In this document: positions 34,285 through 43,970 of the stretch, piece after piece
Layout: the number at the start of each line of letters is the position of its first letter
Numbering within the stretch: the first letter of the stretch is position 1
Assembly: GCA_023053685.1 (NCBI GenBank)
Contig: JALIGW010000001.1
Location: 160,122,547 to 160,186,546 of the forward strand
Direction: 5' to 3'
Length of the DNA: 64,000 nt
Source of the DNA: Diadophis punctatus similis
Lineage: Eukaryota > Chordata > Lepidosauria > Squamata > Dipsadidae
The notes under the pieces: generated by a model
Databases searched by the model: none
Seen by the model: the letters and a program-made list of their open reading frames with translations, nothing else
What the model was told of the DNA's origin: nothing
Program-made: the position numbers and the translations under genes

Positions 34285-34806
34285 CAGTGGTGGGTTCCTG
34301 CCAGAGCTGTCCAGTGCATAGCTCCAGTAGGGAGCGGCCGATTGCGCAATTTGCACGCGACCGCACCGGAGCCGTCTTTGCCGGTCTGTCGCGCGCGTCG
34401 CCATCTTTTTCTGAGACTTTTTGGGCAATTTTGCCTTCTGCGCATGCGCGGAAGCAAAATCGCACCGAAATCTTACGAGGGGACACGCACGCGTGTGAGA
34501 TTTCAGCGCAATTTTGCTTCTGCACATGCGTGGAAGCAAAATCGTGCCAAAAACTCACGAGGGGACATGTCCGCGCACGAGATTTTGGCGCAATTTTGCT
34601 TCTGTGCATACGCAGAAGCAAAATCGCGCCAAAATCTCTCTCGTGCGCGCATCCCCTCACGAGATTTCGGCAAGATTTTGCTTCTGCGCATGCACAGAAG
34701 CAAAATCGCGTGAGGAGGTGCGCGTGTGTAGCAAGTGCATGCACACCAAAAACGTGGAGATGCGCGTGCAGCGCATCGGCATAGGTAAGTGAGCAACCCG
34801 CCCCTG
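34285..34806. mobile_element. hAT MITE, CAGGGGTGGGTTC family (522 bp) with a 4-unit palindromic array
   Basis: The ends are CAGTGGTGGGTTCC and GCAACCCGCCCCTG. The 8-bp duplication has one mismatch: ctacaaag (34277-34284) and cttcaaag (34807-34814). The interior holds four copies of an about 80-bp unit, centred near 34445, 34525, 34606 and 34687. Each carries a near-perfect palindrome of the 'cttctgcgcatgcgcagaag' type. The many overlapping frames on both strands (up to 182 codons) follow from this array and are not genes. Confidence 0.88.
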
Positions 34807-34814
34807 CTTCAAAG

Positions 34815-35708
34815 GTTATCTGCATTTATCCTGTGCAGCCACATACATGCAGAAAAAACCAGGAACAGCTTTCTCAAATCCAAGGTGTATGAGAAGGGTG
34901 CTCCAAATGACATTAAAAAGTTTCATAAAGTGCCTCTTCTAAATGCTTTGTGAAGCCCCAGTGATAATCCTTGTGGACGAGCTTAATTATTTGGACAATG
35001 ACATTTGCTAATGACTAATAGAGATCCTCAGTTCTGTTTACATAGCTTGAGTATAGACAAGATAAACAGGAATTCAAACAGTTTCCTTAGATTATGTCCT
35101 TGGTTTTGCAACATGCCTTTTTTAAAAAATATGATCATTTGGAAAATCTGTTAGAGACAAAAAAAAATACACCTTCTGAACACTCCCTCCTAAATCCCAC
35201 ACTCCTCTATCTTCTGACTCAACTGTCTGCCCTTTCTCTTTGTCTCTGTCATTTGCCCCTCTTGCTTTCATTTTTTGTCTTTGGACAGATCATTGACCTC
35301 TGAAGTTTAAGGAAGTTTCTTTTGGTTTATAATTTAAATTAAAGTCTGTTTAAGTGGGAGTGGGGAAGGAAACCCCTACAAGACATTTTAAAGTCATTTG
35401 GCAAACTGATTCTGTCAAGAAAGCTTAGGTTCATTCTGTTTGCTTGCAACAGCTTTCCCCTCCGCCCATAATTCTGCTATTCTTGTTCTTTTAATACATT
35501 TGGGAGGCCTGTCAAGGCCTATCCACTCTCCAAATAGCATTGCAGATTAAATTTTTAACTCTACCTTCTTCATGCAGATGTATATTTCTGACAAAGAATT
35601 GTACTGACATGTCAGCTTCCATCTTTCTCACAAGAGAGGAAACATCTACGTGCAAGTAATGCTGGAAACTTCGATTCTGAACCTCCCTGGCAGGAGGAGA
35701 ATAGAATA

Positions 35709-35710
<2 letters not shown>
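34815..35710. other. Noncoding DNA, nothing recognised
   Basis: No element or coding signal found. Confidence 0.4.
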
Positions 35711-35791
<81 letters not shown>

Positions 35792-35800
35792 CCTCCCTCC

Positions 35801-35871
<71 letters not shown>
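35711..35871. repeat. Compound (CT)n(CCCT)n(CT)n(CA)n microsatellite
   Basis: The order of blocks is the same as in the array at 30489-30664: about 75 bp CT, 17 bp CCCT, 18 bp CT and about 47 bp CA. Confidence 0.97.
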
Positions 35872-35873
<2 letters not shown>

Positions 35874-35950
35874 AGCATGGCTGAGTTGTAGTTAAAATAA
35901 TGCTGCTACACGTGACTGTGGCTTGCTTATTTCTCTCTTAACCTTCACTG

Positions 35951-36076
35951 GGTAGTGATGGTGGCGGGAGGCTCCGCCCACCCACTCCAGACTCTTCTGT
36001 GCATGCACAGAAGCATTGCATGCGCGCACAAGCGTGCGCACAAACCGGTAGCAATGGGATTTAGAACCCATCACTG
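35951..36076. mobile_element. Short hAT MITE, CAGGGGTGGGTTC family (126 bp)
   Basis: Perfect 8-bp duplication cttcactg (35943-35950 and 36077-36084). The right end is GAACCCATCACTG. The left end is altered (GGTAGTGATGG). It contains one palindromic module (cttctgtgcatgcacagaag). Confidence 0.78.
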
Positions 36077-36084
36077 CTTCACTG

Positions 36085-36924
36085 GCACTCCAAACTAACT
36101 AATGAGAGATCATGGGATGCAAAATCAGAATTATTATTATTATTTAATGATAGACTACTGAAGCACATGGACAATGAGCTTCCTTTGCTTCTTCACTCAT
36201 ATAATTGGAATTTTTCTCCCCTGTTTTGTCTCCCCTTCTCTTGGAAAGAAATATCCCATGTTTCATCTTACTCCGTAGCAGGAATTAGTAGACATTTGGT
36301 GTATGGGAGTCTCATTTAAAGCCTTTCTGGAAACCAACCACCACACTAAACATCAATTGGTGCAAACTGGATGGGATGAAAACTGCATATGGGCAGGGCT
36401 GGCCCTCCATTCACAAAATTCCTATTATTTTGTTTTTCTTCTCTCTATACCTTTTGGTGAGTTACTTTTTCTCAGGCCTTGGGAGTAAGAAATGTCAAAA
36501 TATTTCTGTAATTATTGGCAAGAAAAATATGCGGGCTTGTCCATGCAATTGCCAAAAGCCAAGAAAGATTTGAAGGTGGGCGTGCATATACAGGCGTGCG
36601 CGCGCACACACACACGTAATATTAACTATGGATATATGTATGCTTTGCAGGGTATTGCTTAAAATGTATGGTTCTTGTGTTTTATTTGTTTTAGTCTTAA
36701 ATATTGACTAGATTGTTTTTAACATGTGAAACAATGGACCTGTTTAATTTTATGGTTTTCTTTTCATCTTGGGAAGTCTCAGGAAAACATTATTGTCGTT
36801 ACCATTATTGCTGTTATAGAAGACCAAAGATAGGATCAAGAATGAAGGGGTGGTGGTGAATGAATGTTAACAGAAAATCAATGACCAATATGAGATAGTG
36901 TGATTGTGGAGAGAGAATGAATAA
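36085..36924. other. Noncoding DNA flanking the copia element
   Basis: A short CA-rich patch lies at about 36605-36617 and a small (ATT)n at 36129-36147. The insertion site of the copia element (aaatt) lies at its end. Confidence 0.45.
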
Positions 36925-36929
36925 AAATT

Positions 36930-37195
36930 TGTTGGAATATTCATGACTGGGAGAGCCATGTGATTGAGTCAGCCAATCGGGCTGAAGTGTTAATTGAGCA
37001 TGTCCAGAAACTTAGCAAGAAGAAGGGCGTGGTTTACTCTGTCCACCATTATACTCCAGTATGAAAACATCTCAACATGTGATCTGAAACAAAGTGTGGT
37101 ATTGTTAATGTTTTATTCTACTTATAAAGAAGTTATTTGAATCAGCAAAATGCAGTTATCTTTTGAAGCTTCTGATTTATTGCGTAACTCTGACA
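36930..37195 (+). repeat. 5' LTR of the copia element
   Basis: 266 bp, starts TGTTGGAATATTC and ends ACTCTGACA. It should carry the promoter and R/U5 signals. A 'ttatactccagtatg' segment in the middle is a possible TATA region. It is identical to the 3' LTR by my reading. Confidence 0.95.
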
Positions 37196-37209
37196 GGTTA
37201 TGGGCCCAG
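37196..37209 (+). promoter_or_regulatory. Primer-binding site, initiator tRNA-Met anticodon arm
   Basis: GGTTATGGGCCCAG directly follows the LTR. It is the exact complement of 14 nt of the vertebrate initiator tRNA-Met anticodon arm (CTGGGCCCATAACC), not of its 3' acceptor end. Drosophila copia is known to prime from a tRNA-iMet half molecule in this way. Confidence 0.85.
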
Positions 37210-37311
37210 GAATCGCTCAAGAAGTAAAGTTAAAACTGCATTGTAATTTAAAGCTGATAAGAAGCTGTCTGTGTTGTTAAAGGAACAGGCAGAGAAGAAA
37301 AATAAAGCAGG

Positions 37312-40300
37312 ATGGCTGCTGCTATGGAATTTAAAGACAGTCCAATACCTAAATTGGGGAAGAAAAATTATTTAATTTGGGCTGCAAAAATGGAATGTTT
37401 TTTGAAAGCAAAAGAATTATGGGACATCGTAGCAGACCCCCCACAAGTGCTTGGAGCAGCAGATCAAAAGGCTCATGACAAAGCTATGGCTTATCTTCTT
37501 TTAAGTCTGGGGGATGATCAATTCTTAAATGTAGCTGAATTAAAGTCTGCAAAAGAGATATGGCAGAAATTGAAAGCAGTACATGTCAATGTTTCTGCGT
37601 GTAATGTGGTCCAACTTTCGAGAAAGCTTTTCAGAGCCATTATGCAGCCAGGAGATTCTATGGAAGATCATTTAATGAAAATGCAGTCTAATTTTCTAGA
37701 ATTGGAGCAACGTGGAGTAAAGTTTCCAGAGTCCCAGAAAGTTTTATTAGTGTTAAACAGTTTGGATCAGAGCTGGGAGACTGTATCAGCTATTTTTGAA
37801 AGTAAGCCAGAAGCAGATTTGAATTTGGAGGCTTTGAAATCGTGTTTATTGAATGAATATGAGAAAAGGCTTTTCAGCCATGCTGATGGAAAATTCCACA
37901 GGCGGGGGCCCAACAAGGAGTACAGTGGAAACTTACAGCAAGTCTCCAGCAAAATTTTCCACAAGCTGCCTATCTCTAGCAACAGCCGAGGTGTCTGCAG
38001 ACAAGAGGAGAGCAGAGGCAGGAGAGATCAAGTTACACAGCAACAATTCTGCAAGCAAGATAAGAAAGCGTGTTTCATTTGTGGAGAAACCAATCATCTG
38101 CAGAAAAGCTGTGCACAGAGAAGAAATATGCAAGACAAGAGACATTATTTGCAAGGACAGATTGCAGTTGCAAAAGTTTGTTATAATAACAATAGAGACA
38201 AATGGTTGATTGACAGTGGGGCTAGTCAAACAATTGTTAATAATTCTGACTTATTTTCCAGATTTTTCCCAGGAAACCATGAAGAAGTGGCCTTAGCCAA
38301 TGGTCAAAAGGCTAAAATCATTGGAAGAGGCGATGTGCAAATTCCATATTTGGACTCCAGGTTTACTGATGTGTTATGTGTACCTGAAATGGAGCATAAT
38401 TTGTTAAGTGTGTCTAGTTTAGACAAGCAAGGTTATGAAACCACATTTGTTAATGGGAAGTGTATCATCCAAAGAAATGGGAATGTTTGTGCACAGGGCA
38501 TAAAAGAGGATAATCTTTATGTATTGCAGGGACAAAAGGTGCCACATTGTTCCCAGATATTTAAAAATGTAGCAGAACACAATTCATGTGTTCATCTTCT
38601 GCACAGACGACTTGGTCATGCTAATTTTAAGGTTGTTCAACAAATGAAAGAATTTGCAGAAGGATTAGATTTGAAGGGATGTAAGGCATATTTGGATTGT
38701 GCAGTATGCAAAGCATCGAAATCCAAAGCATTCCCAGTTAGCAAGTTTAGCACAAGACAAACCACAAGAGCTCTAGAACTGGTGCATGCTGATTTAATTG
38801 GGCCTATGCAAGCCAGTTTGGGAGGAGCAAAGTATGCGTTGGTCATTGTGGATGACTACAGCAGGTTTGGGTTTTGCTACTTACTTAAGAGTAAAACAGA
38901 GGTGCTACAGCAATTTAAGCAATGGTTAAGTTTTGTAGAGAGAAGGTACAAACAACAGGTATGTCAGTTGCAAACTGACAGAGGTTCTGAATTTATGTCA
39001 ACAAATTTTCAACAATGGTTGAGACAATTGGGAATAAGACACAGGCGCACAAATCCTTACACACCGGGAGAGAACGGAGTGGCTGAAAGGAGGAATGGTG
39101 TTTTGCAAACAATGAAAGACTCATTACTGGAGGATTCTGGTATGAGCAGGTCATATTGGGGTGAAGCCATACTGACTGCCAATTATTTAGTAAATAGGTT
39201 GTGGAGTTCATCCATCAATAATACTCCATATGCAATGCTATATGGGAGAAAGCCTTCTCTAGCACATTTAAAAATATTTGGAAGTACTGCATGGGTACAT
39301 ATTCCAAAGGCAATCAGAAGAAAGGGACAACAAAAGGCTAGAAAGCTCAGATTTGTGGGCTATGAGCCAGGCTCAAAAGGGTATCGCTTTAGCGATGGAA
39401 GTAAAAGGATAGTGATTTCAAGGTCTGCTAGTTTTGCAGAACAAAATTGGAACAGAATTGATGCAAATTCTGAAAATGTCTCACTTAGTGACGGTGATCC
39501 GCTTAGCGACGGTGATCCACTTAGTGACAATAACTCATTTAATGATGGTGAATCATTTTCTGAAGGTGTCTATGTTCAGGGAGGAGAGTCTGAACAAGAT
39601 ATGAAGCCAGAAAAGCTTGAAACACAAGAACAGGCAATGCCACGTAGGTCAGAGCGTAGGAACAGAGGGGTTCCGCCAGACAGGTATTCTGCCAGTAAAG
39701 TTAAAGTGTGTAATGTGTGGTATGAGCCAAGAAACTATAAGGAAGTATTGGCATTACCAAAAGTTGAACAAGAAAAGTGGAAGGAAGCCATGGATAAAGA
39801 GATGAAATCCATGGGAGATCATGAAGTGTTCACATCTGTGACTTTGCCACAGGGTACGAAAGCTGTAGGATGTAAGTGGGTATATAAGAAAAAGGTATTA
39901 CCCAATAATGAAGTACAGTATAAGGCAAGATTGGTGGCACAAGGTTTTTCTCAATTAAAGAATGTGCACTATGATGAGGTGTTCGCGCCAACTGTAAAAG
40001 GTGAGAGCATAAGACTAGCACTGGCATTAGCATCAGCATACAGGCATAGAATTTGGCATTTTGATATAACCACTGCATTTCTCAATGCTGAATTAGAGGA
40101 AGAAATTTATATGGTTCAAGCGCCAGGGTATGAAAATAAAAAACCTAACATGGTGTATAAATTGAACAAGGCCATTTATGGGCTGAAGCAGTCAGCCAGA
40201 AATTGGAATATCTGTTTAGATACTGCATTGAAAGGTCTTGGGTTCAAGAGTTGCAAAGCTGATGGTTGCATATACACTGGAAAGTTACAAGGTGGGAATT

Positions 40301-41298
40301 GTCTACTATTAGCATTTGTGGATGATCTTTGTTTCATTGCAAAGGATGCATCACAAGTTAAAGAATTTGCTAATAAGTTAGAAAAGAAATTTGAATTAAA
40401 GAATTTGGGAGAAATAAAGAATTATCTCGGTGTAGAGATACAAAAAACTGAAAAGGGTTATATTCTCAGTCAAAGGAGAAAAATTGAACAATTATTAGAG
40501 AAGTATAACATGAAAGATTGTAATATTGCTCCTACACCTATGAGCACAGATTTTTACAATAGTTTGGGTGAGGACAAAAGTGAAGCCTGTGATCAGGAGA
40601 TATATCACTCTGCAATAGGGAGTCTGTTATATCTGTCACAGTGGTCCAGACCAGACATAGCTTGTGCAGTGAGCATTCTAAGTCGCTTTACTGCTACACC
40701 TACAAAGTTGCATTGGATGGGTGTGAAAAGAATTCTCAGGTATTTGAAGGGAACTGTGAATTTGGGTCTTCAAATACAGGTCACTGAAGAATTAAAATTG
40801 AAATGTTACGTTGATAGTGATTATGCAAATGATGTAAAAACCAGAAAGTCTAATTCTGGAATTGTAATAATGTTTGGAGGGGCTTTAATTGGTTGGAAGT
40901 CCAGAAAACAAACAACGGTTGCTATTTCAACTGCAGAAGCAGAGTTTATTGCATTGTCTGAGTTATGTTCTGAAGTAGTTTGGTATGTACAGTTGTTACA
41001 AGATTTAAATGTAAATGTAAATGAAGCTGTAACTGTTTATGAAGATAATGCTGCTTGTATAAAAATGGCAACAGGTGACAGAGTGAAGAACAGAAGTAAA
41101 CATGTGGACATTAAGTATTGTAATGTCAGGGAAGCTGTAAAAGAAAAATTGATAAGTTTACATCATTGTTCTTCAGAGGATAATTTAGCAGACATGATGA
41201 CCAAACCATTGGGTGGCGTTCATTATAGGAAATGTTTAAATCCAATAGGTCTGATGTCTCTCCCAGTGATGAAGGGAGGAGTGTTGGAATATTCATGA
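37312..41298 (+). CDS. Copia Gag-Pol polyprotein, 1,328 aa, intact
   Basis: Encodes the capsid, protease, integrase, reverse transcriptase and RNase H needed for retrotransposition in cytoplasmic particles. Gag (about residues 1-250) is followed by a CCHC zinc knuckle C254-X2-C257-X4-H262-X4-C267. The protease motif is DSGAS at D301. The integrase zinc finger is H431-X4-H436...C463-X2-C466, and the catalytic D494, D556 and E592 have the D-35-E spacing. A Ser/Asp-rich linker near residues 720-750 contains a repeated LSDGDP. The RT box is FVDD at 1002-1005, and RNase H begins around D1168. No frameshift or stop is seen. The start codon has A at -3 and G at +4. The stop lies 17 bases inside the 3' LTR. 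All key residues are present, so it may be active. Confidence 0.96.
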   Translation: MAAAMEFKDSPIPKLGKKNYLIWAAKMECFLKAKELWDIVADPPQVLGAADQKAHDKAMAYLLLSLGDDQFLNVAELKSAKEIWQKLKAVHVNVSACNVVQLSRKLFRAIMQPGDSMEDHLMKMQSNFLELEQRGVKFPESQKVLLVLNSLDQSWETVSAIFESKPEADLNLEALKSCLLNEYEKRLFSHADGKFHRRGPNKEYSGNLQQVSSKIFHKLPISSNSRGVCRQEESRGRRDQVTQQQFCKQDKKACFICGETNHLQKSCAQRRNMQDKRHYLQGQIAVAKVCYNNNRDKWLIDSGASQTIVNNSDLFSRFFPGNHEEVALANGQKAKIIGRGDVQIPYLDSRFTDVLCVPEMEHNLLSVSSLDKQGYETTFVNGKCIIQRNGNVCAQGIKEDNLYVLQGQKVPHCSQIFKNVAEHNSCVHLLHRRLGHANFKVVQQMKEFAEGLDLKGCKAYLDCAVCKASKSKAFPVSKFSTRQTTRALELVHADLIGPMQASLGGAKYALVIVDDYSRFGFCYLLKSKTEVLQQFKQWLSFVERRYKQQVCQLQTDRGSEFMSTNFQQWLRQLGIRHRRTNPYTPGENGVAERRNGVLQTMKDSLLEDSGMSRSYWGEAILTANYLVNRLWSSSINNTPYAMLYGRKPSLAHLKIFGSTAWVHIPKAIRRKGQQKARKLRFVGYEPGSKGYRFSDGSKRIVISRSASFAEQNWNRIDANSENVSLSDGDPLSDGDPLSDNNSFNDGESFSEGVYVQGGESEQDMKPEKLETQEQAMPRRSERRNRGVPPDRYSASKVKVCNVWYEPRNYKEVLALPKVEQEKWKEAMDKEMKSMGDHEVFTSVTLPQGTKAVGCKWVYKKKVLPNNEVQYKARLVAQGFSQLKNVHYDEVFAPTVKGESIRLALALASAYRHRIWHFDITTAFLNAELEEEIYMVQAPGYENKKPNMVYKLNKAIYGLKQSARNWNICLDTALKGLGFKSCKADGCIYTGKLQGGNCLLLAFVDDLCFIAKDASQVKEFANKLEKKFELKNLGEIKNYLGVEIQKTEKGYILSQRRKIEQLLEKYNMKDCNIAPTPMSTDFYNSLGEDKSEACDQEIYHSAIGSLLYLSQWSRPDIACAVSILSRFTATPTKLHWMGVKRILRYLKGTVNLGLQIQVTEELKLKCYVDSDYANDVKTRKSNSGIVIMFGGALIGWKSRKQTTVAISTAEAEFIALSELCSEVVWYVQLLQDLNVNVNEAVTVYEDNAACIKMATGDRVKNRSKHVDIKYCNVREAVKEKLISLHHCSSEDNLADMMTKPLGGVHYRKCLNPIGLMSLPVMKGGVLEYS
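41271..41281 (+). promoter_or_regulatory. Polypurine tract of the copia element
   Basis: GAAGGGAGGAG lies immediately upstream of the 3' LTR and is the expected primer for plus-strand DNA synthesis. It is inside the coding frame. Confidence 0.85.
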
Positions 41299-41547
41299 CT
41301 GGGAGAGCCATGTGATTGAGTCAGCCAATCGGGCTGAAGTGTTAATTGAGCATGTCCAGAAACTTAGCAAGAAGAAGGGCGTGGTTTACTCTGTCCACCA
41401 TTATACTCCAGTATGAAAACATCTCAACATGTGATCTGAAACAAAGTGTGGTATTGTTAATGTTTTATTCTACTTATAAAGAAGTTATTTGAATCAGCAA
41501 AATGCAGTTATCTTTTGAAGCTTCTGATTTATTGCGTAACTCTGACA
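41282..41547 (+). repeat. 3' LTR of the copia element
   Basis: 266 bp, the same sequence as 36930-37195. It is followed by the second aaatt duplication. Its first 17 bases contain the end of the polyprotein frame. Confidence 0.95.
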
Positions 41548-41552
41548 AAATT

Positions 41553-42789
41553 GAACTCCTGATAAAATACATGATGGAAAAGGGAAAGGATTGAAAGAAA
41601 GGAGAAGTCTGAGAAGTCATAGATGGATGGAGTTGATGAGATGTTCAAAAAGACAGAAACGAAGAGTTTAAAGACCAAAAGGCAATGAATGAAGCAATGT
41701 TTGGATTTGGCTGGAAGCAATGGTGGCTTGCACAGGTTAAAAGGCACAGAAAGTTATAGTGAATGGTATTGCTGTACATTAGCTACAGCTCTGTTTCCTT
41801 TACTATTCCCATTATTTCACAATACTATTCAAATTAATTTATATTACTGGGACTTATCCTTTTGCTGTAATTTGCATAATGTTGCTTATCTCAAATTATA
41901 AGTGTGATAATTATGTACATATACACAGCACTTTTCAATTCTATTTTTTTGTATAAATTGTGCAATTGAAAAAAGAATCCTTATAAATCATGTATATATT
42001 TTAGGAAAATAAAAGAAAAATAAAAGCATTTGGATGTTATTGGGACTGTGGACAAAAGTGGCTAGAAATTCTGACAGTTGTCAAAGCTAGAGGAATTTAT
42101 TGCATACTGTCAAAATGTGATAATAAATACACTGTTCACATATAATGAGCTAAGTGGGTAAGGTTGGGATATGTAGGTCTTCAGGGGGAGACTTTGGCAA
42201 TCGGTCAAGCAAAATACCCCATTAAACCTGTTTTGTGAAGAAATACAAAACCAAACTTCTAAAATCAAAGTGGCCATGTTGTTCCACTTTGCCAGGCTTG
42301 ACTGCACATTTTATAGCTGGTTAAGGCAGTTGATGCAATACAAAGTGTCCCTTGAGGAACATCAAGTCATCTCTTTGCTTGGATGAAGAAATTTGCAGAG
42401 CTTCCACAGTATGAAACTCTTCATCAAGGCAAATCTTCATCAAGCCAGAAACTTATTTTTGAAAGAAAGTTCCCGCTGACGATGAAGACATCATATACGT
42501 TAGAGTTATTGGTTGATGTTGCCATGATCTCTCGTATGAAGGGAAAGTATAAAACTCAACATTTACAGATATCTAATTCAAGGCAGGTAATCAATCAATG
42601 GAATACATTGACTATTAGACACAGAAGATCTAAATAGCTGTAGACCAATGGTCAACATACTTACTTTGGTAAGGTGCCTGAGCATATGATAGCTAATCAG
42701 ATGAAGAACTGTTGGACTAAATGAGTTTTTAAGAGACATTTCAAATGGCTCTAGTAAACCTGTTGGATGATCTTTCCTAGGAGACAGAC
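41553..42789. other. Noncoding DNA, nothing firmly recognised
   Basis: Purine-rich sequence at 41560-41760 and an 84-codon frame at 42383-42637 may be old retroelement debris, but I cannot assign them. Confidence 0.35.
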
Positions 42790-42960
42790 AGCTAAGTACA
42801 AATTTGTTGATTTGCCTAGATTTCTCAGTGGCTTTTGTTACGATTAACTATGAGAAGCCATCCCATTAGATAAGGATGGATCATCATTAATGTGTACTAC
42901 TTATACATGGGTGGCCATCTCCAAAAAGTGGTGCTTCAGGATTTCTGCTTGACCCCAAGG
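42790..42960 (+). pseudogene. Fossil CR1 reverse transcriptase scrap
   Basis: Translation around 42800-42850 gives 'LLICLDFSVAFVTIN', which lines up with the LVLLDLSAAFDTIDH RT motif of the neighbouring CR1/L3 ORF. The catalytic D of AFDT is lost. It is heavily decayed and unrelated in age to the element beginning just downstream. Confidence 0.5.
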
Positions 42961-42993
42961 TAATCAGGTAATCAGGGATGTCAGGGCCCTGGA

Positions 42994-43910
42994 CTCAAGC
43001 TGCTGCTGTTGAATGCCAGGTCGATTACTAACAAAGCCCCCCTTGTACGGGATCTTATCCTGGAAGAGGGGGCAGACCTGGCATGCATTACTGAGACCTG
43101 GCTGGGTCAGGAGGGGGGGGTTCCCCTCTCCGAGATGTGCCCGGACGGATTCTCAGTTCAGCATCAGCCGTGACCCCAGGGAAGGGGTGGAGGAGTGGCT
43201 ATTATAGCTCGCCGGAATCTATGTCCTCGAAGGAGCCCTGCCCCGGAGACGCTCCTTCTGAAGTTGGACTTAGGGGTTCAGGTGGGCCTTTTGCTGACGT
43301 ACTTGCCTCCTAGCTGCGTAGCAAAGGCCCTGCCTGTTTTGCTTGAGGCGGTAGCCGGGCTGGCGATTGAGTTCCCCAGGTTGATGGTGCTGGGGGACTT
43401 TAACCTGCCATCGCCCGGTGAAACCTCGGAGGCAGTCCAGGAGTTCATGGCTTCCATGACAACCATGGACCTGACCCAAGTAGTTCAGGGTCCGACTCAT
43501 GAGGGTGGTCACACACTTGACCTTGTGTTTCTCTCGGGGCAATGGAGAGATGATGTGAGGCTGAGGAGTTTAGTCACAGCACCCTTGTCGTGGTCAGATC
43601 ATTTCCTTCTGAGGTTGGATTTCATGGTACCACTCCTCCACCGCAAGGAGGCGGGACCGATTAAGTGGTTCCGCCCCAGGCGCCTAATGGAATCCCAAGG
43701 ATTTCAGAGGGAACTTGGGGAATACCTGAATCCCTGGTACACAATTCATCTGAGGCTCTAGTGGCTGCCTGGAACCGGGTGGCAACGGGGGCTTTAGATC
43801 GGATTGCGTCTTTGTGGCCACTCCGTGGCAGCGGATCCAGGAGGGCTCCTTGGTTTACCAAGGAACTCCGGGAGATGAAGCGCCAAAAGAGACGCCTAGA
43901 GCAATGATGG
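42994..43910 (+). pseudogene. CR1/L3 ORF2: endonuclease domain, broken
   Basis: An APE-type endonuclease that nicks target DNA for LINE insertion. The frame from 42994 shows [34 protein letters not shown] and SWSDHF, the usual order of motifs (N, E, R/G, D/N, SDH). An in-frame TGA at 43171-43173 interrupts it. A frameshift near 43735 moves the frame to that of the downstream RT. A further TGA lies at 43905-43907. Both stops could be CGA to TGA changes (CpG decay). The catalytic motifs themselves look preserved. Confidence 0.8.
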
Positions 43911-43970
43911 AGATCTAGTAAAACTGAGTCTGACCAGACACTTTTAAGAACTTTCATTAAGTCTTATTTA

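Larger units (their letters stand above)
36930..41547 (+). mobile_element. Complete Ty1/copia LTR retrotransposon
   Basis: A 4,618-bp element with two 266-bp LTRs beginning TG and ending CA. A 5-bp target duplication, aaatt, lies at 36925-36929 and 41548-41552. It has a primer-binding site immediately after the 5' LTR, a polypurine tract immediately before the 3' LTR and a single uninterrupted Gag-Pol frame. The integrase precedes the reverse transcriptase, which defines the copia (Pseudoviridae) order. I read the two LTRs base by base and found no difference, so insertion is recent. Copia elements are minor components of vertebrate genomes, so a complete copy is notable. Confidence 0.96.

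Noticed and set aside
34434..34710. CRISPR-like regular spacing of repeats
   Set aside because: The ~80-bp units are wholly repetitive with no unique spacers and sit inside a MITE in vertebrate DNA.
34277..34825. Cluster of overlapping frames up to 182 codons on both strands
   Set aside because: They lie within a hAT MITE whose 80-bp palindromic units lack stop codons in several frames. No protein family resemblance.
43665..43907. Separate 80-codon gene
   Set aside because: It is the shifted-frame continuation of the LINE ORF2 between the endonuclease and reverse transcriptase parts.
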